From positions 1 through 18,064 of the forward strand of contig NZ_CABFMD010000013.1 of the NCBI RefSeq assembly GCF_901875555.1: a stretch of 18,064 nt of DNA. The letters run 5' to 3'. The position numbers and the translations under genes were made by a program. This document shows, piece after piece, positions 6,926 through 13,880 of the stretch. A model generated the notes under the pieces. That model did not search any database, was not told where the DNA came from, and saw nothing but the letters and a program-made list of their open reading frames with translations. Each line of letters opens with the position of its first letter. Position 1 is the first letter of the stretch. The stretch comes from Streptococcus parasanguinis (lineage in GTDB: Bacteria > Bacillota > Bacilli > Lactobacillales > Streptococcaceae).

Positions 6926-7615
6926 ATGATCGAGTGGATGAAAAAGAACCAAAAAGAACTCTTGCTGCCGTTTTTGTGTTTTGTTTTAGGGCTGTTACTT
7001 GCGATTGCAAGGATCCAGGTGCAAGAGCAGGGAACCGATACCAAGGAGGACCAAACGCTTTCCCATTTTCAACCAAAAGATTACAAGAATTTGCTCAGCA
7101 ACGATCAAGAAATCAAGCAGTTTAAATGGACCATCGAAGCTGTGGCGAATTTGAAAGTCCGTCTTAAGCAGAGTCAGCAACCAGGAACCCGCTTGGAAAC
7201 AGTTGTGACTGAATGGGGAAAAGCACAAAAAGTTCGCTACACAAAGACAGCTCAAGGGGAACAAACCGTTCTTGTCTTGACTTATGCAGCTAAGCAAACA
7301 GATCAGGGCAAGAAAAGTGTGAACTTATGGTTTGAACAAGAGAAAGACCAGGGGTATCGCTTGACGATGGTGGATGCGACCAATTTGTTGGACGCAAAAG
7401 AGAAGACAAGCAGTGAGAAAGAAATCACTACTGAAAAAGAGAAAAAAGGTACAGAATTCGCCCAGCTTATTCAGGAACTAGGAAATCCTCAACGCTTAGT
7501 CTGGGGGGAAGTGTCAGATGGCGGAATGGGCTATCGCGCAACTTACCAGCTACCAGGTCAGTCAGAAGTGGTGATGGAATTCAAGAAAAAAGGCAAGAAA
7601 TTAGTGTTGGTATAA
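6926..7615 (+). CDS. P5: short-tailed membrane-anchored paralogue (unknown function)
   Basis: The 229-aa product starts MIEWMKKNQK and goes straight into a membrane helix (about 11-30). Domain 1 includes FKWTIEAVANLKV, LETVVTEWGKAQKV and YRLTMVDA. Domain 2 is short: an acidic/Lys linker (EKTSSEKEITTEKEKK), GTEFAQLIQELGNPQRLVW, then strands ending MEFKKKGKKLVLV. It lacks the Gd.tg.gG turn typical of P1-P3 and is the most divergent copy. ATG 6926 has AAGGGG (6912-6917) at eight bases. A GTG at 6917 overlapping the P4 stop as GTGA is an alternative start three codons earlier. The operon position is P4-P5-P6-P7. Confidence 0.75.
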   Translation: MIEWMKKNQKELLLPFLCFVLGLLLAIARIQVQEQGTDTKEDQTLSHFQPKDYKNLLSNDQEIKQFKWTIEAVANLKVRLKQSQQPGTRLETVVTEWGKAQKVRYTKTAQGEQTVLVLTYAAKQTDQGKKSVNLWFEQEKDQGYRLTMVDATNLLDAKEKTSSEKEITTEKEKKGTEFAQLIQELGNPQRLVWGEVSDGGMGYRATYQLPGQSEVVMEFKKKGKKLVLV

Positions 7616-7629
7616 GAAGGGAGACATCA

Positions 7630-8535
7630 TTGGACGATCAAAGGACAGACATCAAGGCAGCTTCGTCTCACCAGGGTGGGAGCCGCTTGATTTCAGAAGC
7701 CGATCTGGCTTCAATAGGGATGGATAATCATCAGTATACTAGAAGCCATTCAGATACGATGGAGTCTTCCCCTTCTTCCTCAAAAGAGGGGATTGGTTCG
7801 CTTTTGCGATTTTTTGGGTGGTTCGCCTTGTTTATGGCTTTTGTGTTTGTGCTTCAAAACGAAGTTAATAAAAACTCTTCTTCATCTTTTTCGAGTGAGG
7901 GGATCAATGGTTTATCACGTGATAGTATCAGAACGGAATATCTGACCAGTGAAAATAGTTCTTATATCGCCTCAGCTAATGAATTTCAATTTCAACCAAC
8001 CTATGAAAAGGCCATGTCTCTCATTCCTAATTTTGCAGTGGAAGAAAAAAAGACCTCTTTTGGGACGATAGACCCACAAGATGTCGTTGCAGCATTAGGT
8101 AAAGCAAGGAGTGGGGAAGCAAAGTATAGTGATAGCAGCTCCAGTCCCTTTTTGTTGACCTTAGATTACCAATCAAAGGATGCAGATGGGAAGGTTCTTC
8201 TTGAAAAAACAGGTGCCTTTTACAGGATCTCTTTTTTAAGTTTGAAACACTTAAAAAGTGACCGATTTGCGAATAAGAATGGGAGCTTGACGAAGGACGA
8301 TTTTACCACTATCAAGGTCGGAATGCCTTATTTAGGCCTACTCAATACGGTAGGGATTCCAGATGAAATAGATGTGTCTGGACTTCTAGGTTACGGGGAA
8401 GCACCTTCCTTTACCTATCGATTATCGGATTCTCAAACGGTTCAAATCCACTTTGATAGCCGGCAAACCATCAAGGATATCAAATCGAAAGAGGAAGCGA
8501 CCACACCAGCTTCTTCTACATCTACAGCACAGTAA
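7630..8535 (+). CDS. P6: membrane-anchored paralogue with GGSRLISEADLASIG motif, TTG start (unknown function)
   Basis: The 301-aa product starts at TTG 7630, preceded by GAAGGGAGA (7616-7624). No ATG or GTG lies before the conserved motif, so the rare start is needed. Residues 14-30 are HQGGSRLISEADLASIG, shared exactly with P7. The membrane helix is about 55-75. A Ser-rich linker and a block close to P7 follow (EFQFQPTYEKAMSLIP). Domain 1 has DPQDVVAALGKARSGE. Domain 2 has DDFTTIKVGMPYLGLLNTVGIPDEIDV and HFDSRQTIKDI, which is the clearest BamE/BLIP-like F..IkvGm...l.n.vGiP signature in the cluster. The C-terminus is Thr/Ser/Ala-rich. P6 lies 14 bp after P5. The function is unknown, and the motif suggests a cytoplasmic partner. 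Confidence 0.8.
   Translation: MDDQRTDIKAASSHQGGSRLISEADLASIGMDNHQYTRSHSDTMESSPSSSKEGIGSLLRFFGWFALFMAFVFVLQNEVNKNSSSSFSSEGINGLSRDSIRTEYLTSENSSYIASANEFQFQPTYEKAMSLIPNFAVEEKKTSFGTIDPQDVVAALGKARSGEAKYSDSSSSPFLLTLDYQSKDADGKVLLEKTGAFYRISFLSLKHLKSDRFANKNGSLTKDDFTTIKVGMPYLGLLNTVGIPDEIDVSGLLGYGEAPSFTYRLSDSQTVQIHFDSRQTIKDIKSKEEATTPASSTSTAQ
7669..7719 (+). repeat. 51-bp perfect repeat, copy 1 (in P6)
   Basis: Encodes HQGGSRLISEADLASIG (P6 residues 14-30). It is identical base for base to 8942-8992 in P7, in the same reading frame, although the flanking codons are unrelated. Confidence 0.95.
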
Positions 8536-8575
8536 AAAAGTCAGCCCGAAGCATTTTAAATAAAAGGAGAGGACA

Positions 8576-9823
8576 ATGGGAAATAAAGACTGGTCGCATC
8601 TACGAAATGAGCACCAGAATCGGTTTTCGAAAGGCCAACCGAAAGAAGCACCTTTAGAAAAGGGAAGTTCTGAGAAGCTAAAAGATACGCTCGCAAAAGA
8701 GCTAGAAGTGGTAGAAGTCCCTGCTTTTCAGGAAGAGGTGAAACAAGAAGAGGAACGAAAAGACGAACCAGCGATTGGTGTGAAGGAGGATTCGTATGAT
8801 TCGAAGGAAGCGTCACTTGCCACACCTGAAGAAGAACCAGTTCAGGTCGTTCTTGCTACACAACTAACAACAGAAGCAAGATCAGAAACACCAGCACAAG
8901 ATACAATAGGGCAGTCTCCCTCAGTCGAGAAAAAAGTAGAGCACCAGGGTGGGAGCCGCTTGATTTCAGAAGCCGATCTGGCTTCAATAGGGGGAAGTAG
9001 GAATTCAGAACCAAGACATCCTGTACTAGACTCCCAATCGGATAGGGAGAAAACCTATCGTCCTTCCTCTAAGAGTGAAGGGTCTTCGCTGGCAGCCTTT
9101 TTTGGTTTATTGGCCATGCTGGGTTTATTTGTCTATCTGGCTTCAGGAGGTATCCATAGCGAGGAACATCCTTCTTCTACTACTAGTGAATACGGAAGCA
9201 CTGGCCTGTCTTATGGAATCAGAAAGGAAACCTTGAAGAGTGGGAATAGTACCTTGATTGCACCGGAAGGTGAATTTCAATTTCAAGTAACCTATGAGAA
9301 GGCCATTTCCTTGATTCCAGGCTTAAGTGAAGGGGATCAAGGACGTTACTCTTCAACTTCTCTGTCTCCACAGGATGTGGTAGCTGTACTGGGCAAGGCT
9401 AGTAGTGGGGAAGAAACCTACCAAGAAGGTGGTGTCAGTCCTTTTATGACGCAATTGGATTATGGATCTGAAGGATCTCCTTCTTCCGTAACCGTTTTAC
9501 TTTCAAAAATTGGTGTTGACCGTTTATCTTCTCTTGATTTTGAAAACTTAAATAGTGAGCGATTGGCCAATAAAAACGGCAGTTTGAACAAAGAAGATTT
9601 TGCCAATATTAAAATAGGAACCAGCTATTCAGATCTTGTGAATACAGTAGGAATTCCTAGCAGTGTTTCTTGGTCGAGTATGCTGGGTTCAGAGTCCTTC
9701 TTAACCTTTTACTATAAGCTTTCTGATTCGCGCTCCGTCATTATTCACTTTGGCAGCAATCGTACCATCAGTGAAATCAAGGGTCTAGAAGATCCGGCGA
9801 CATCAGCTTCCACAACACCGTAG
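8576..9823 (+). CDS. P7: large membrane-anchored paralogue with GGSRLISEADLASIG motif (unknown function)
   Basis: The 415-aa product starts with MGNKDWSHLRNEHQNRF, seven bases after an AAGGAG core (8564-8569). Residues 1-169 form a charged, probably disordered cytoplasmic region rich in Glu, Lys, Ser and Pro that contains HQGGSRLISEADLASIG at 123-139. The membrane helix is about 170-190. Outside the cell it parallels P6 closely: EFQFQVTYEKAISLIPGL, SPQDVVAVLGKASSGE, then EDFANIKIGTSYSDLVNTVGIPSSV and HFGSNRTISEIKG, with a Thr/Ala-rich end. P6 and P7 are a duplicate pair that differ mainly by the long P7 N-terminus. It is last in the P4-P7 unit, 40 bp after P6. No clear terminator follows, so some transcripts may run into dapH. 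The function is unknown. Confidence 0.85.
   Translation: MGNKDWSHLRNEHQNRFSKGQPKEAPLEKGSSEKLKDTLAKELEVVEVPAFQEEVKQEEERKDEPAIGVKEDSYDSKEASLATPEEEPVQVVLATQLTTEARSETPAQDTIGQSPSVEKKVEHQGGSRLISEADLASIGGSRNSEPRHPVLDSQSDREKTYRPSSKSEGSSLAAFFGLLAMLGLFVYLASGGIHSEEHPSSTTSEYGSTGLSYGIRKETLKSGNSTLIAPEGEFQFQVTYEKAISLIPGLSEGDQGRYSSTSLSPQDVVAVLGKASSGEETYQEGGVSPFMTQLDYGSEGSPSSVTVLLSKIGVDRLSSLDFENLNSERLANKNGSLNKEDFANIKIGTSYSDLVNTVGIPSSVSWSSMLGSESFLTFYYKLSDSRSVIIHFGSNRTISEIKGLEDPATSASTTP
8942..8992 (+). repeat. 51-bp perfect repeat, copy 2 (in P7)
   Basis: Identical to 7669-7719. The match stops abruptly at both ends (T against G before it, A against G after it). Here it lies about 120 codons into the gene instead of 13. 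Confidence 0.95.
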
Positions 9824-9844
9824 GTATTCATCTCCCTAAGATTA

Positions 9845-9853
9845 TGGTATAAT
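9845..9853 (+). promoter_or_regulatory. Extended -10 promoter of dapH
   Basis: TGGTATAAT, a perfect -10 hexamer with the extended TG. No good -35 box is present at 17 bp (TATTCA). This is the kind of promoter where the extended -10 compensates. Transcription would start near 9860, about 30 nt before the ATG. Confidence 0.65.
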
Positions 9854-9888
9854 ATGGATACGCTTATTTGAAATGAATGGAGAAACTC

Positions 9889-10587
9889 ATGACTGCACAA
9901 AAAATGTCTGCTCAAGAAATTATCGCTTTTATCGGGAATGCCGAAAAGAAAACCAATGTGAAAGTAACCTTTGAAGGGGAATTGGCAACCGCTGTTCCAG
10001 AATCTGTGACAAAACTCGGTAATGTTTTGTTTGGTGATTGGAAAGAGATCGAGCCCCTTCTTGCCAACTTGACGGAGAACAAGGACTACGTTGTCGAGCA
10101 AGATGGCCGTAATTCAGCTGTTCCATTGCTGGATAAACGTCACCTAAATGCGCGGATCGAACCAGGTGCCATTATCCGTGACCAAGTAACGATTGAAGAC
10201 AATGCGGTTGTCATGATGGGGGCTGTGATCAATATTGGTGCTGAAATCGGTGCTGGGACCATGATTGATATGGGAGCTATTCTTGGAGGCCGTGCCACTG
10301 TTGGGAAAAACAGCCACATCGGTGCAGGTGCGGTCCTTGCAGGTGTCATTGAGCCAGCTTCTGCTGAGCCTGTTCGGATTGGGGACAATGTCTTGGTCGG
10401 TGCCAATGCTGTTGTGATCGAAGGAGTTCAAGTTGGAAACGGATCAGTCGTTGCTGCTGGAGCGATCGTCACTCAAGATGTCCCTGAAAATGTCGTTGTA
10501 GCTGGTGTCCCAGCTCGCATCATCAAGGAAATCGACGAAAAAACACAACAAAAAACAGCGCTCGAAGACGCCTTGCGTAATTTGTAA
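9889..10587 (+). CDS. dapH: Tetrahydrodipicolinate N-acetyltransferase
   Basis: This enzyme acetylates 2,3,4,5-tetrahydrodipicolinate with acetyl-CoA in the acetylase branch of the diaminopimelate/lysine pathway. The 232-aa product has an N-terminal helical part ([19 protein letters not shown]) and then a left-handed beta-helix of hexapeptide repeats (about 90-205), visible as [19 protein letters not shown] and [13 protein letters not shown], ending [14 protein letters not shown]. It looks near-identical in plan to streptococcal DapH. ATG 9889 is chosen, not 9877, because GGAG at 9879-9882 lies six bases before it. The deacetylase of the same pathway follows after 74 bp, forming a two-gene pathway unit. 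Confidence 0.97.
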   Translation: MTAQKMSAQEIIAFIGNAEKKTNVKVTFEGELATAVPESVTKLGNVLFGDWKEIEPLLANLTENKDYVVEQDGRNSAVPLLDKRHLNARIEPGAIIRDQVTIEDNAVVMMGAVINIGAEIGAGTMIDMGAILGGRATVGKNSHIGAGAVLAGVIEPASAEPVRIGDNVLVGANAVVIEGVQVGNGSVVAAGAIVTQDVPENVVVAGVPARIIKEIDEKTQQKTALEDALRNL

Positions 10588-10598
10588 CATATTGATAG

Positions 10599-10622
10599 TA
10601 GAGGCCGTAAGGCTTCTATTTC
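10599..10622 (+). terminator. Weak hairpin between dapH and the deacetylase gene
   Basis: Stem TAGAGGCC (10599-10606), loop GTAA, stem GGCTTCTA (10611-10618) with one G-T pair, followed by the poor T-tract TTT. It may be an attenuator that only partly stops transcription, since the next gene of the same pathway has no obvious separate promoter. Confidence 0.4.
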
Positions 10623-10661
10623 TAGATTCTCTATTAAATAAGACAAAAAAGGAAAATAAAA

Positions 10662-11795
10662 ATGACATTGGACTTAATCAAAATCAGACGGGATTTGCAC
10701 CAAATCCCTGAAATTGGATTAGAAGAATTTGAAACCCAAGCCTACCTCTTAGAGCGGATCGCAGAGATCACAGAAGGCAAAGACTTTGTAGAGCAACGGA
10801 CTTGGCGGACCGGGATCCTGGTGTATCTCCATGGGACTGCACCTGAAAAAACTATCGGCTGGCGGACCGACATCGATGGCCTACCAATCGTAGAACAAAC
10901 CGGTCTCGACTTTGCCTCAAAACACGAAGGACGGATGCATGCTTGTGGTCACGATATGCACATGACAACAGCCCTTGGGCTTTTGGATCAACTGGTTCAA
11001 GTACAACCAAAAAATAACCTACTCTTTCTCTTCCAACCAGCTGAAGAAAATGAGGCTGGAGGCATGCTCATGTATAAGGACCATGCTTTTGGCAACTGGC
11101 TTCCTGATGAATTTTATGGTCTGCATGTACGCCCTGATTTGAAGGTGGGAGACATTGCGACCAACACCGGTACCCTTTTTGCAGGGACCTGTGAAGTCAA
11201 GATCACCTTTACAGGTAAGGGCGGTCATGCGGCCTTTCCACATGAGGCCAATGACGCACTTGTAGCAGCCTCTTACTTCATTACCCAAGTCCAATCGGTC
11301 GTGAGTCGAAATGTCGATCCGATTGAAGGGGCGGTGGTGACCTTTGGTTCCATGCATGCAGGAACGACCAATAATGTGATTGCTGAGACGGCCTTCCTTC
11401 ATGGGACCATTCGGACCTTGACCATGGAGATGAACCTCCTGACTCAAAAACGAGTCAAAGCCATCGCAGAAGGAGTTGCAGCTGCTTTTGATGTAAAATT
11501 AGATCTGGAACTCAAGCAAGGGGGCTACCTGCCTGTGGAAAACCAACCAGAATTGGCCAAAGAACTCATGGACTTTTTCGCAGCTGAGGAAGACGTTCAC
11601 CTGATTGATATTTTGCCAGCGATGACAGGAGAAGACTTTGGCTTCCTCTTGAGCAAGGTCCCAGGTGTCATGTTCTGGTTGGGGATTGATACCCCTTATG
11701 CTCTGCACCATCCAAAGATGAGCCCAAATGAGGCAGCTCTACCGTTTGCTGTCGAACATATCGGTAAGTTTTTGAAAATGAAAGCCAACCAATAA
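10662..11795 (+). CDS. N-acetyldiaminopimelate deacetylase (M20 metallopeptidase family)
   Basis: This enzyme removes the acetyl group from N-acetyl-LL-diaminopimelate, giving LL-diaminopimelate and acetate, the step that completes the route opened by DapH. The 377-aa product shows the M20/amidohydrolase layout: [14 protein letters not shown] at the N-terminus, the metal-ligand segment HACGHD (93-98), the WRTDIDGLP motif, the catalytic Glu pair in [11 protein letters not shown] (128-129), [11 protein letters not shown], the dimerisation-domain stretch [15 protein letters not shown], and the C-terminal [11 protein letters not shown] metal ligand region. AAGGA at 10649-10653 precedes the ATG. 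It is most like the streptococcal enzyme. Related aminoacylase or hippurate hydrolase activity is less likely given the dapH neighbour. Confidence 0.95.
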   Translation: MTLDLIKIRRDLHQIPEIGLEEFETQAYLLERIAEITEGKDFVEQRTWRTGILVYLHGTAPEKTIGWRTDIDGLPIVEQTGLDFASKHEGRMHACGHDMHMTTALGLLDQLVQVQPKNNLLFLFQPAEENEAGGMLMYKDHAFGNWLPDEFYGLHVRPDLKVGDIATNTGTLFAGTCEVKITFTGKGGHAAFPHEANDALVAASYFITQVQSVVSRNVDPIEGAVVTFGSMHAGTTNNVIAETAFLHGTIRTLTMEMNLLTQKRVKAIAEGVAAAFDVKLDLELKQGGYLPVENQPELAKELMDFFAAEEDVHLIDILPAMTGEDFGFLLSKVPGVMFWLGIDTPYALHHPKMSPNEAALPFAVEHIGKFLKMKANQ

Positions 11796-11802
11796 TCCCT
11801 TC

Positions 11803-11831
11803 ATCCAACTCCGCCTGGAGTTGGATTTTTT
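11803..11831 (+). terminator. Rho-independent terminator of the dapH unit
   Basis: Perfect 10-bp stem ATCCAACTCC (11803-11812) and GGAGTTGGAT (11817-11826), loop GCCT, then T's. It starts eight bases after the stop codon. Confidence 0.93.
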
Positions 11832-11870
11832 ATGTTCCTGTGTGGAATGATTTCGGATGTCCTGAAAAAA

Positions 11871-11879
11871 TGGTACAAT
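11871..11879 (+). promoter_or_regulatory. Extended -10 promoter of the cyclo-ligase/rhomboid unit
   Basis: TGGTACAAT has an extended TG and a near-consensus -10 box (TACAAT, 11874-11879). The -35 region (TTTCGG, 11851-11856) is poor. Confidence 0.55.
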
Positions 11880-11903
11880 GAAAGCTAGACAAAAGGAGTC
11901 AGC

Positions 11904-12443
11904 ATGAAGAAAATACTACGAAATAAGACCATCGCAGCCATGAAAGAGTTGCCTCAATCAGTGAAAGCAGAGGCAGATAGCCAATTAACCCAGCGTTTCA
12001 CCCAGCTTTCTGCCTTTCAGGAAGCCAAGACCCTAGCCACCTATCTGTCTATGGGTCATGAATTTTCCACAGCTAGCTTGATCCAAGCGGCTCTTCAAGA
12101 TGGGAAACGTGTTTGTGTGCCTCGGACCTATCCACAAGGTCGGATGGAATTTGTGGAATACGATCCAGAAATTTTAGAAAAAACACGTTTTGGTTTGCTG
12201 GAGCCCAATGAACAGGGTAAGGTTGTGGATAAATCAGAGATTGATCTGATCCATGTACCGGGAGTGGTCTTTCAATCAGAAGGCTACCGGATTGGCTATG
12301 GTGCAGGTTATTATGACCGTTATTTAGCCGATTATAGCGGGAAAACGGTCAGCACCATTTATTCCATCCAAGAGGGGGAATTCCAGCCGGATTCTTTTGA
12401 TATAGCCGTTCAGGAGGTACTAGTCTATGAAACACATCTATGA
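11904..12443 (+). CDS. 5-formyltetrahydrofolate cyclo-ligase
   Basis: This cytoplasmic enzyme uses ATP to convert 5-formyltetrahydrofolate to 5,10-methenyltetrahydrofolate, recycling a storage folate (the MTHFS/YgfA/YqgN family). The 179-aa product has the family length. The diagnostic C-terminal motifs are visible: LIHVPGVVF (115-123) and the glycine-tyrosine loop RIGYGAGYYDRYL (129-141), which binds the phosphate and folate. The basic N-terminus (KKILRNKTIAAMK) is also typical. AAGGAG (11893-11898) precedes the ATG by five bases. Its last 17 bases overlap the start of the rhomboid gene in another frame, so the two are translationally coupled. Confidence 0.95.
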   Translation: MKKILRNKTIAAMKELPQSVKAEADSQLTQRFTQLSAFQEAKTLATYLSMGHEFSTASLIQAALQDGKRVCVPRTYPQGRMEFVEYDPEILEKTRFGLLEPNEQGKVVDKSEIDLIHVPGVVFQSEGYRIGYGAGYYDRYLADYSGKTVSTIYSIQEGEFQPDSFDIAVQEVLVYETHL

Positions 12444-13104
12444 TCGTCGGTATCCTGTGACCAGCATCCTGTTGCTGGTCACAACGGCAGTTTTTCTTTC
12501 TATGTTTATCCGATTTGGAGGAGACTACCAAACGGGTGCTGCGGTGTTCTATAGTGGCGGGGTGGTTGGTGACATTATAAAAGCAGATTCAAGCCAGTTA
12601 TGGCGCCTTCTGACGGCCGTTTTTGTACATATCGGCTTGGAGCATTTTGTGCTCAATATGATCACTCTTTATTACTTGGGCCGTCTGGCAGAGGATCTCT
12701 TCGGATCGAAAGCTTTCTTGGCGATCTATCTCTTATCAGGTATAATGGGCAATGTTTTTGTTGCGATTTTTACACCAGATGTTGTCGCAGCAGGGGCTTC
12801 TACAGCCCTCTTCGGACTGTTTGGGACCATTGGAGCGCTCCGATTTATTGTCCAAAGTCCCTATATCCGTCACTTGAGTCAGTCTTATACCAGCTTGATT
12901 CTGGTCAATTTGATCTTTAGCTTTATGCCAGGGATCAGTATGGCGGGGCACATCGGTGGCTTAGTAGCTGGAGTATTGCTGGCCTATGTCTTTCCAGTGA
13001 GGGGAGAAGCCCGCTTCATGAAGCGGAGCTATCAGCTCAGCTCAGCCCTTGTCTATTTGGGCCTCCTAGCCTATTTCTTAGGAAACTTATTGAATCTTTT
13101 TTAG
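12427..13104 (+). CDS. Rhomboid family intramembrane serine protease
   Basis: This polytopic membrane protease cleaves helices of other membrane proteins. The 225-aa product shows the rhomboid fold: an N-terminal helix (about 11-30), a loop with WRLLTAVFVHIG, the HxxxxHxxxN motif (H68, H73, N77), the catalytic serine in GAST (S125), the catalytic histidine in AGHIGG (H175), and a C-terminal seventh hydrophobic stretch. All catalytic residues are present, so it should be active. AGGAGG (12412-12417) inside the upstream gene drives the ATG at 12427, and the two genes overlap by 17 bp. This pairing with the cyclo-ligase is familiar from streptococci. The substrate is unknown. Confidence 0.95.
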   Translation: MKHIYDRRYPVTSILLLVTTAVFLSMFIRFGGDYQTGAAVFYSGGVVGDIIKADSSQLWRLLTAVFVHIGLEHFVLNMITLYYLGRLAEDLFGSKAFLAIYLLSGIMGNVFVAIFTPDVVAAGASTALFGLFGTIGALRFIVQSPYIRHLSQSYTSLILVNLIFSFMPGISMAGHIGGLVAGVLLAYVFPVRGEARFMKRSYQLSSALVYLGLLAYFLGNLLNLF

Positions 13105-13120
13105 AAGGAATAGAGAGAAA

Positions 13121-13403
13121 AGAGAGTGGGACAGAAATCGGTCATTCATTAGAATTCGATTTCGTCGTCCCACCTTCGCACAGCTTCAACAGTCTGGGAG
13201 ACTGTTGAAGGTTGCAGATAAAGGAAACATAGTTTCCGTCAACATAGGGCATCTTTGCAGCTTAAAAAGCGAACAAAGACTTAGGATACTTGCTTCGCAA
13301 GTTCTATCCGCCACCTCAAAGCAGTGCTTTGAGCACTCAACCACTGCGTCTTACTCGACAGTCCAAAGATAATTGAGAGGCTAGGACTTTTGTCCCAGTC
13401 TCT
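13121..13403. repeat. MITE-like intergenic repeat element with terminal inverted repeats and internal hairpins
   Basis: The left end AGAGAGTGGGACA (13121-13133) and the complement of the right end TGTCCCAGTCTCT (13391-13403) agree at 12 of 13 bases. Inside are hairpins at 13126-13173 (GTGGGAC with GTCCCAC, plus an inner GAAATCG/CGATTTC), 13184-13210 (a perfect 12-bp stem with a 3-base loop), 13223-13237, 13284-13309, 13315-13333 and 13376-13403. No transposase is present. From memory, the end sequences (GAGTGGGACAGAAATCG and GAGAGGCTAGGAC) recur between genes in mitis-group streptococci. A copy number search would confirm this. Confidence 0.6.
13376..13403 (+). terminator. Possible terminator of the cyclo-ligase/rhomboid unit
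   Basis: Stem AGAGGCTAGGAC (13376-13387), loop TTTT, stem GTCCCAGTCTCT (13392-13403), with one wobble and one mismatch. Only TCTTC follows, not a clean T-tract, so termination would be weak. It is the right end of the repeat element. Confidence 0.35.
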
Positions 13404-13664
13404 TCAGATTGAGGACAAAGTCATATTAAAAACTTTCCTTAGGTGAGTACGGACGTTAGGTGAAATTATCCAGTGGATGATTTCAGCAATCCAGGAAGTT
13501 CCATGACTAAATCAAGATACAAAGGGCGTCTGCGGATAAAGTCAAAATAGGAAGTTTGACGAAGAATCTTTAGATTCTAGGAGAGCTTATCTTTTTGACA
13601 CGATCCGCAGCCCGTGTTCAATTCTTATTGAGCCTCTTCGCTCTTTTGTTTCTTGGCTCAGGCT

Positions 13665-13687
13665 AAAACAGTTTCCCAAACTGTTTT
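13665..13687. repeat. Perfect 10-bp inverted repeat
   Basis: AAAACAGTTT (13665-13674) and AAACTGTTTT (13678-13687) with loop CCC. It looks like a bidirectional terminator stem, and transcripts from the left would end in TTTT. Confidence 0.6.
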
Positions 13688-13703
13688 ACTCTCAATAATC
13701 CCT

Positions 13704-13733
13704 AGTACTAGAAACATCGTTGTTTCAAGTACT
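13704..13733. repeat. Inverted repeat with one internal mismatch
   Basis: AGTACTaGAAAC (13704-13715) pairs with GTTTCaAGTACT (13722-13733) around a 6-base loop. The only break is an A-A mismatch. Confidence 0.6.
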
Positions 13734-13848
13734 TTTCTCACGGCGGAAAGTTTCGTCATTTTCTTGAATCATTCTAAGAATTGTCGCAAATTTATATTTT
13801 TTGCAGAATGGATTAACTTATTCTACTTTAAAATAGTTTGTCTACATT

Positions 13849-13880
13849 AAAAGGAGTGGGAATCAAATCCCACTCCTTTT
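13849..13880 (-). terminator. Terminator of the gpsA-galU unit (bidirectional)
   Basis: Perfect 13-bp stem AAAAGGAGTGGGA (13849-13861) and TCCCACTCCTTTT (13868-13880), loop ATCAAA. On the minus strand the stem begins within the galU stop codon and ends in a run of T's. It also ends in TTTT on the plus strand. Confidence 0.9.

Larger units (their letters stand above)
13105..13878. other. Gene-free, hairpin-rich intergenic region
   Basis: About 770 bp with no ORF I can support. A 65-codon frame at 13653-13850 has no ribosome binding site and runs through palindromes, so it is not called. The region holds a chain of inverted repeats. The part at 13121-13403 forms a bounded repeat element. The rest, 13404-13848, carries a long-range pair CTGCGGAT (13530-13537) with ATCCGCAG (13603-13610) enclosing two smaller hairpins, and further hairpins at 13665-13687 and 13704-13733. 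The genes on both sides converge here, and a terminator for the rhomboid unit must lie in this region. Confidence 0.7.

Noticed and set aside
1899..9823. Toxin-immunity or bacteriocin cluster
   Set aside because: No double-glycine leader peptides, transporter, LXG/WXG or nuclease toxin domains were seen. The shared architecture is membrane anchor plus small tandem domains.
11019..11447. 142-codon minus-strand ORF inside the deacetylase gene
   Set aside because: A shadow frame of a well-identified gene. The plus-strand protein has all M20 motifs.
13121..13733. CRISPR array
   Set aside because: The repeats are inverted, of different sequence and length, and there is no regular direct repeat with spacers.
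13653..13850. 65-codon plus-strand ORF
   Set aside because: No ribosome binding site, it runs through two palindromes, and the protein has no recognisable features.
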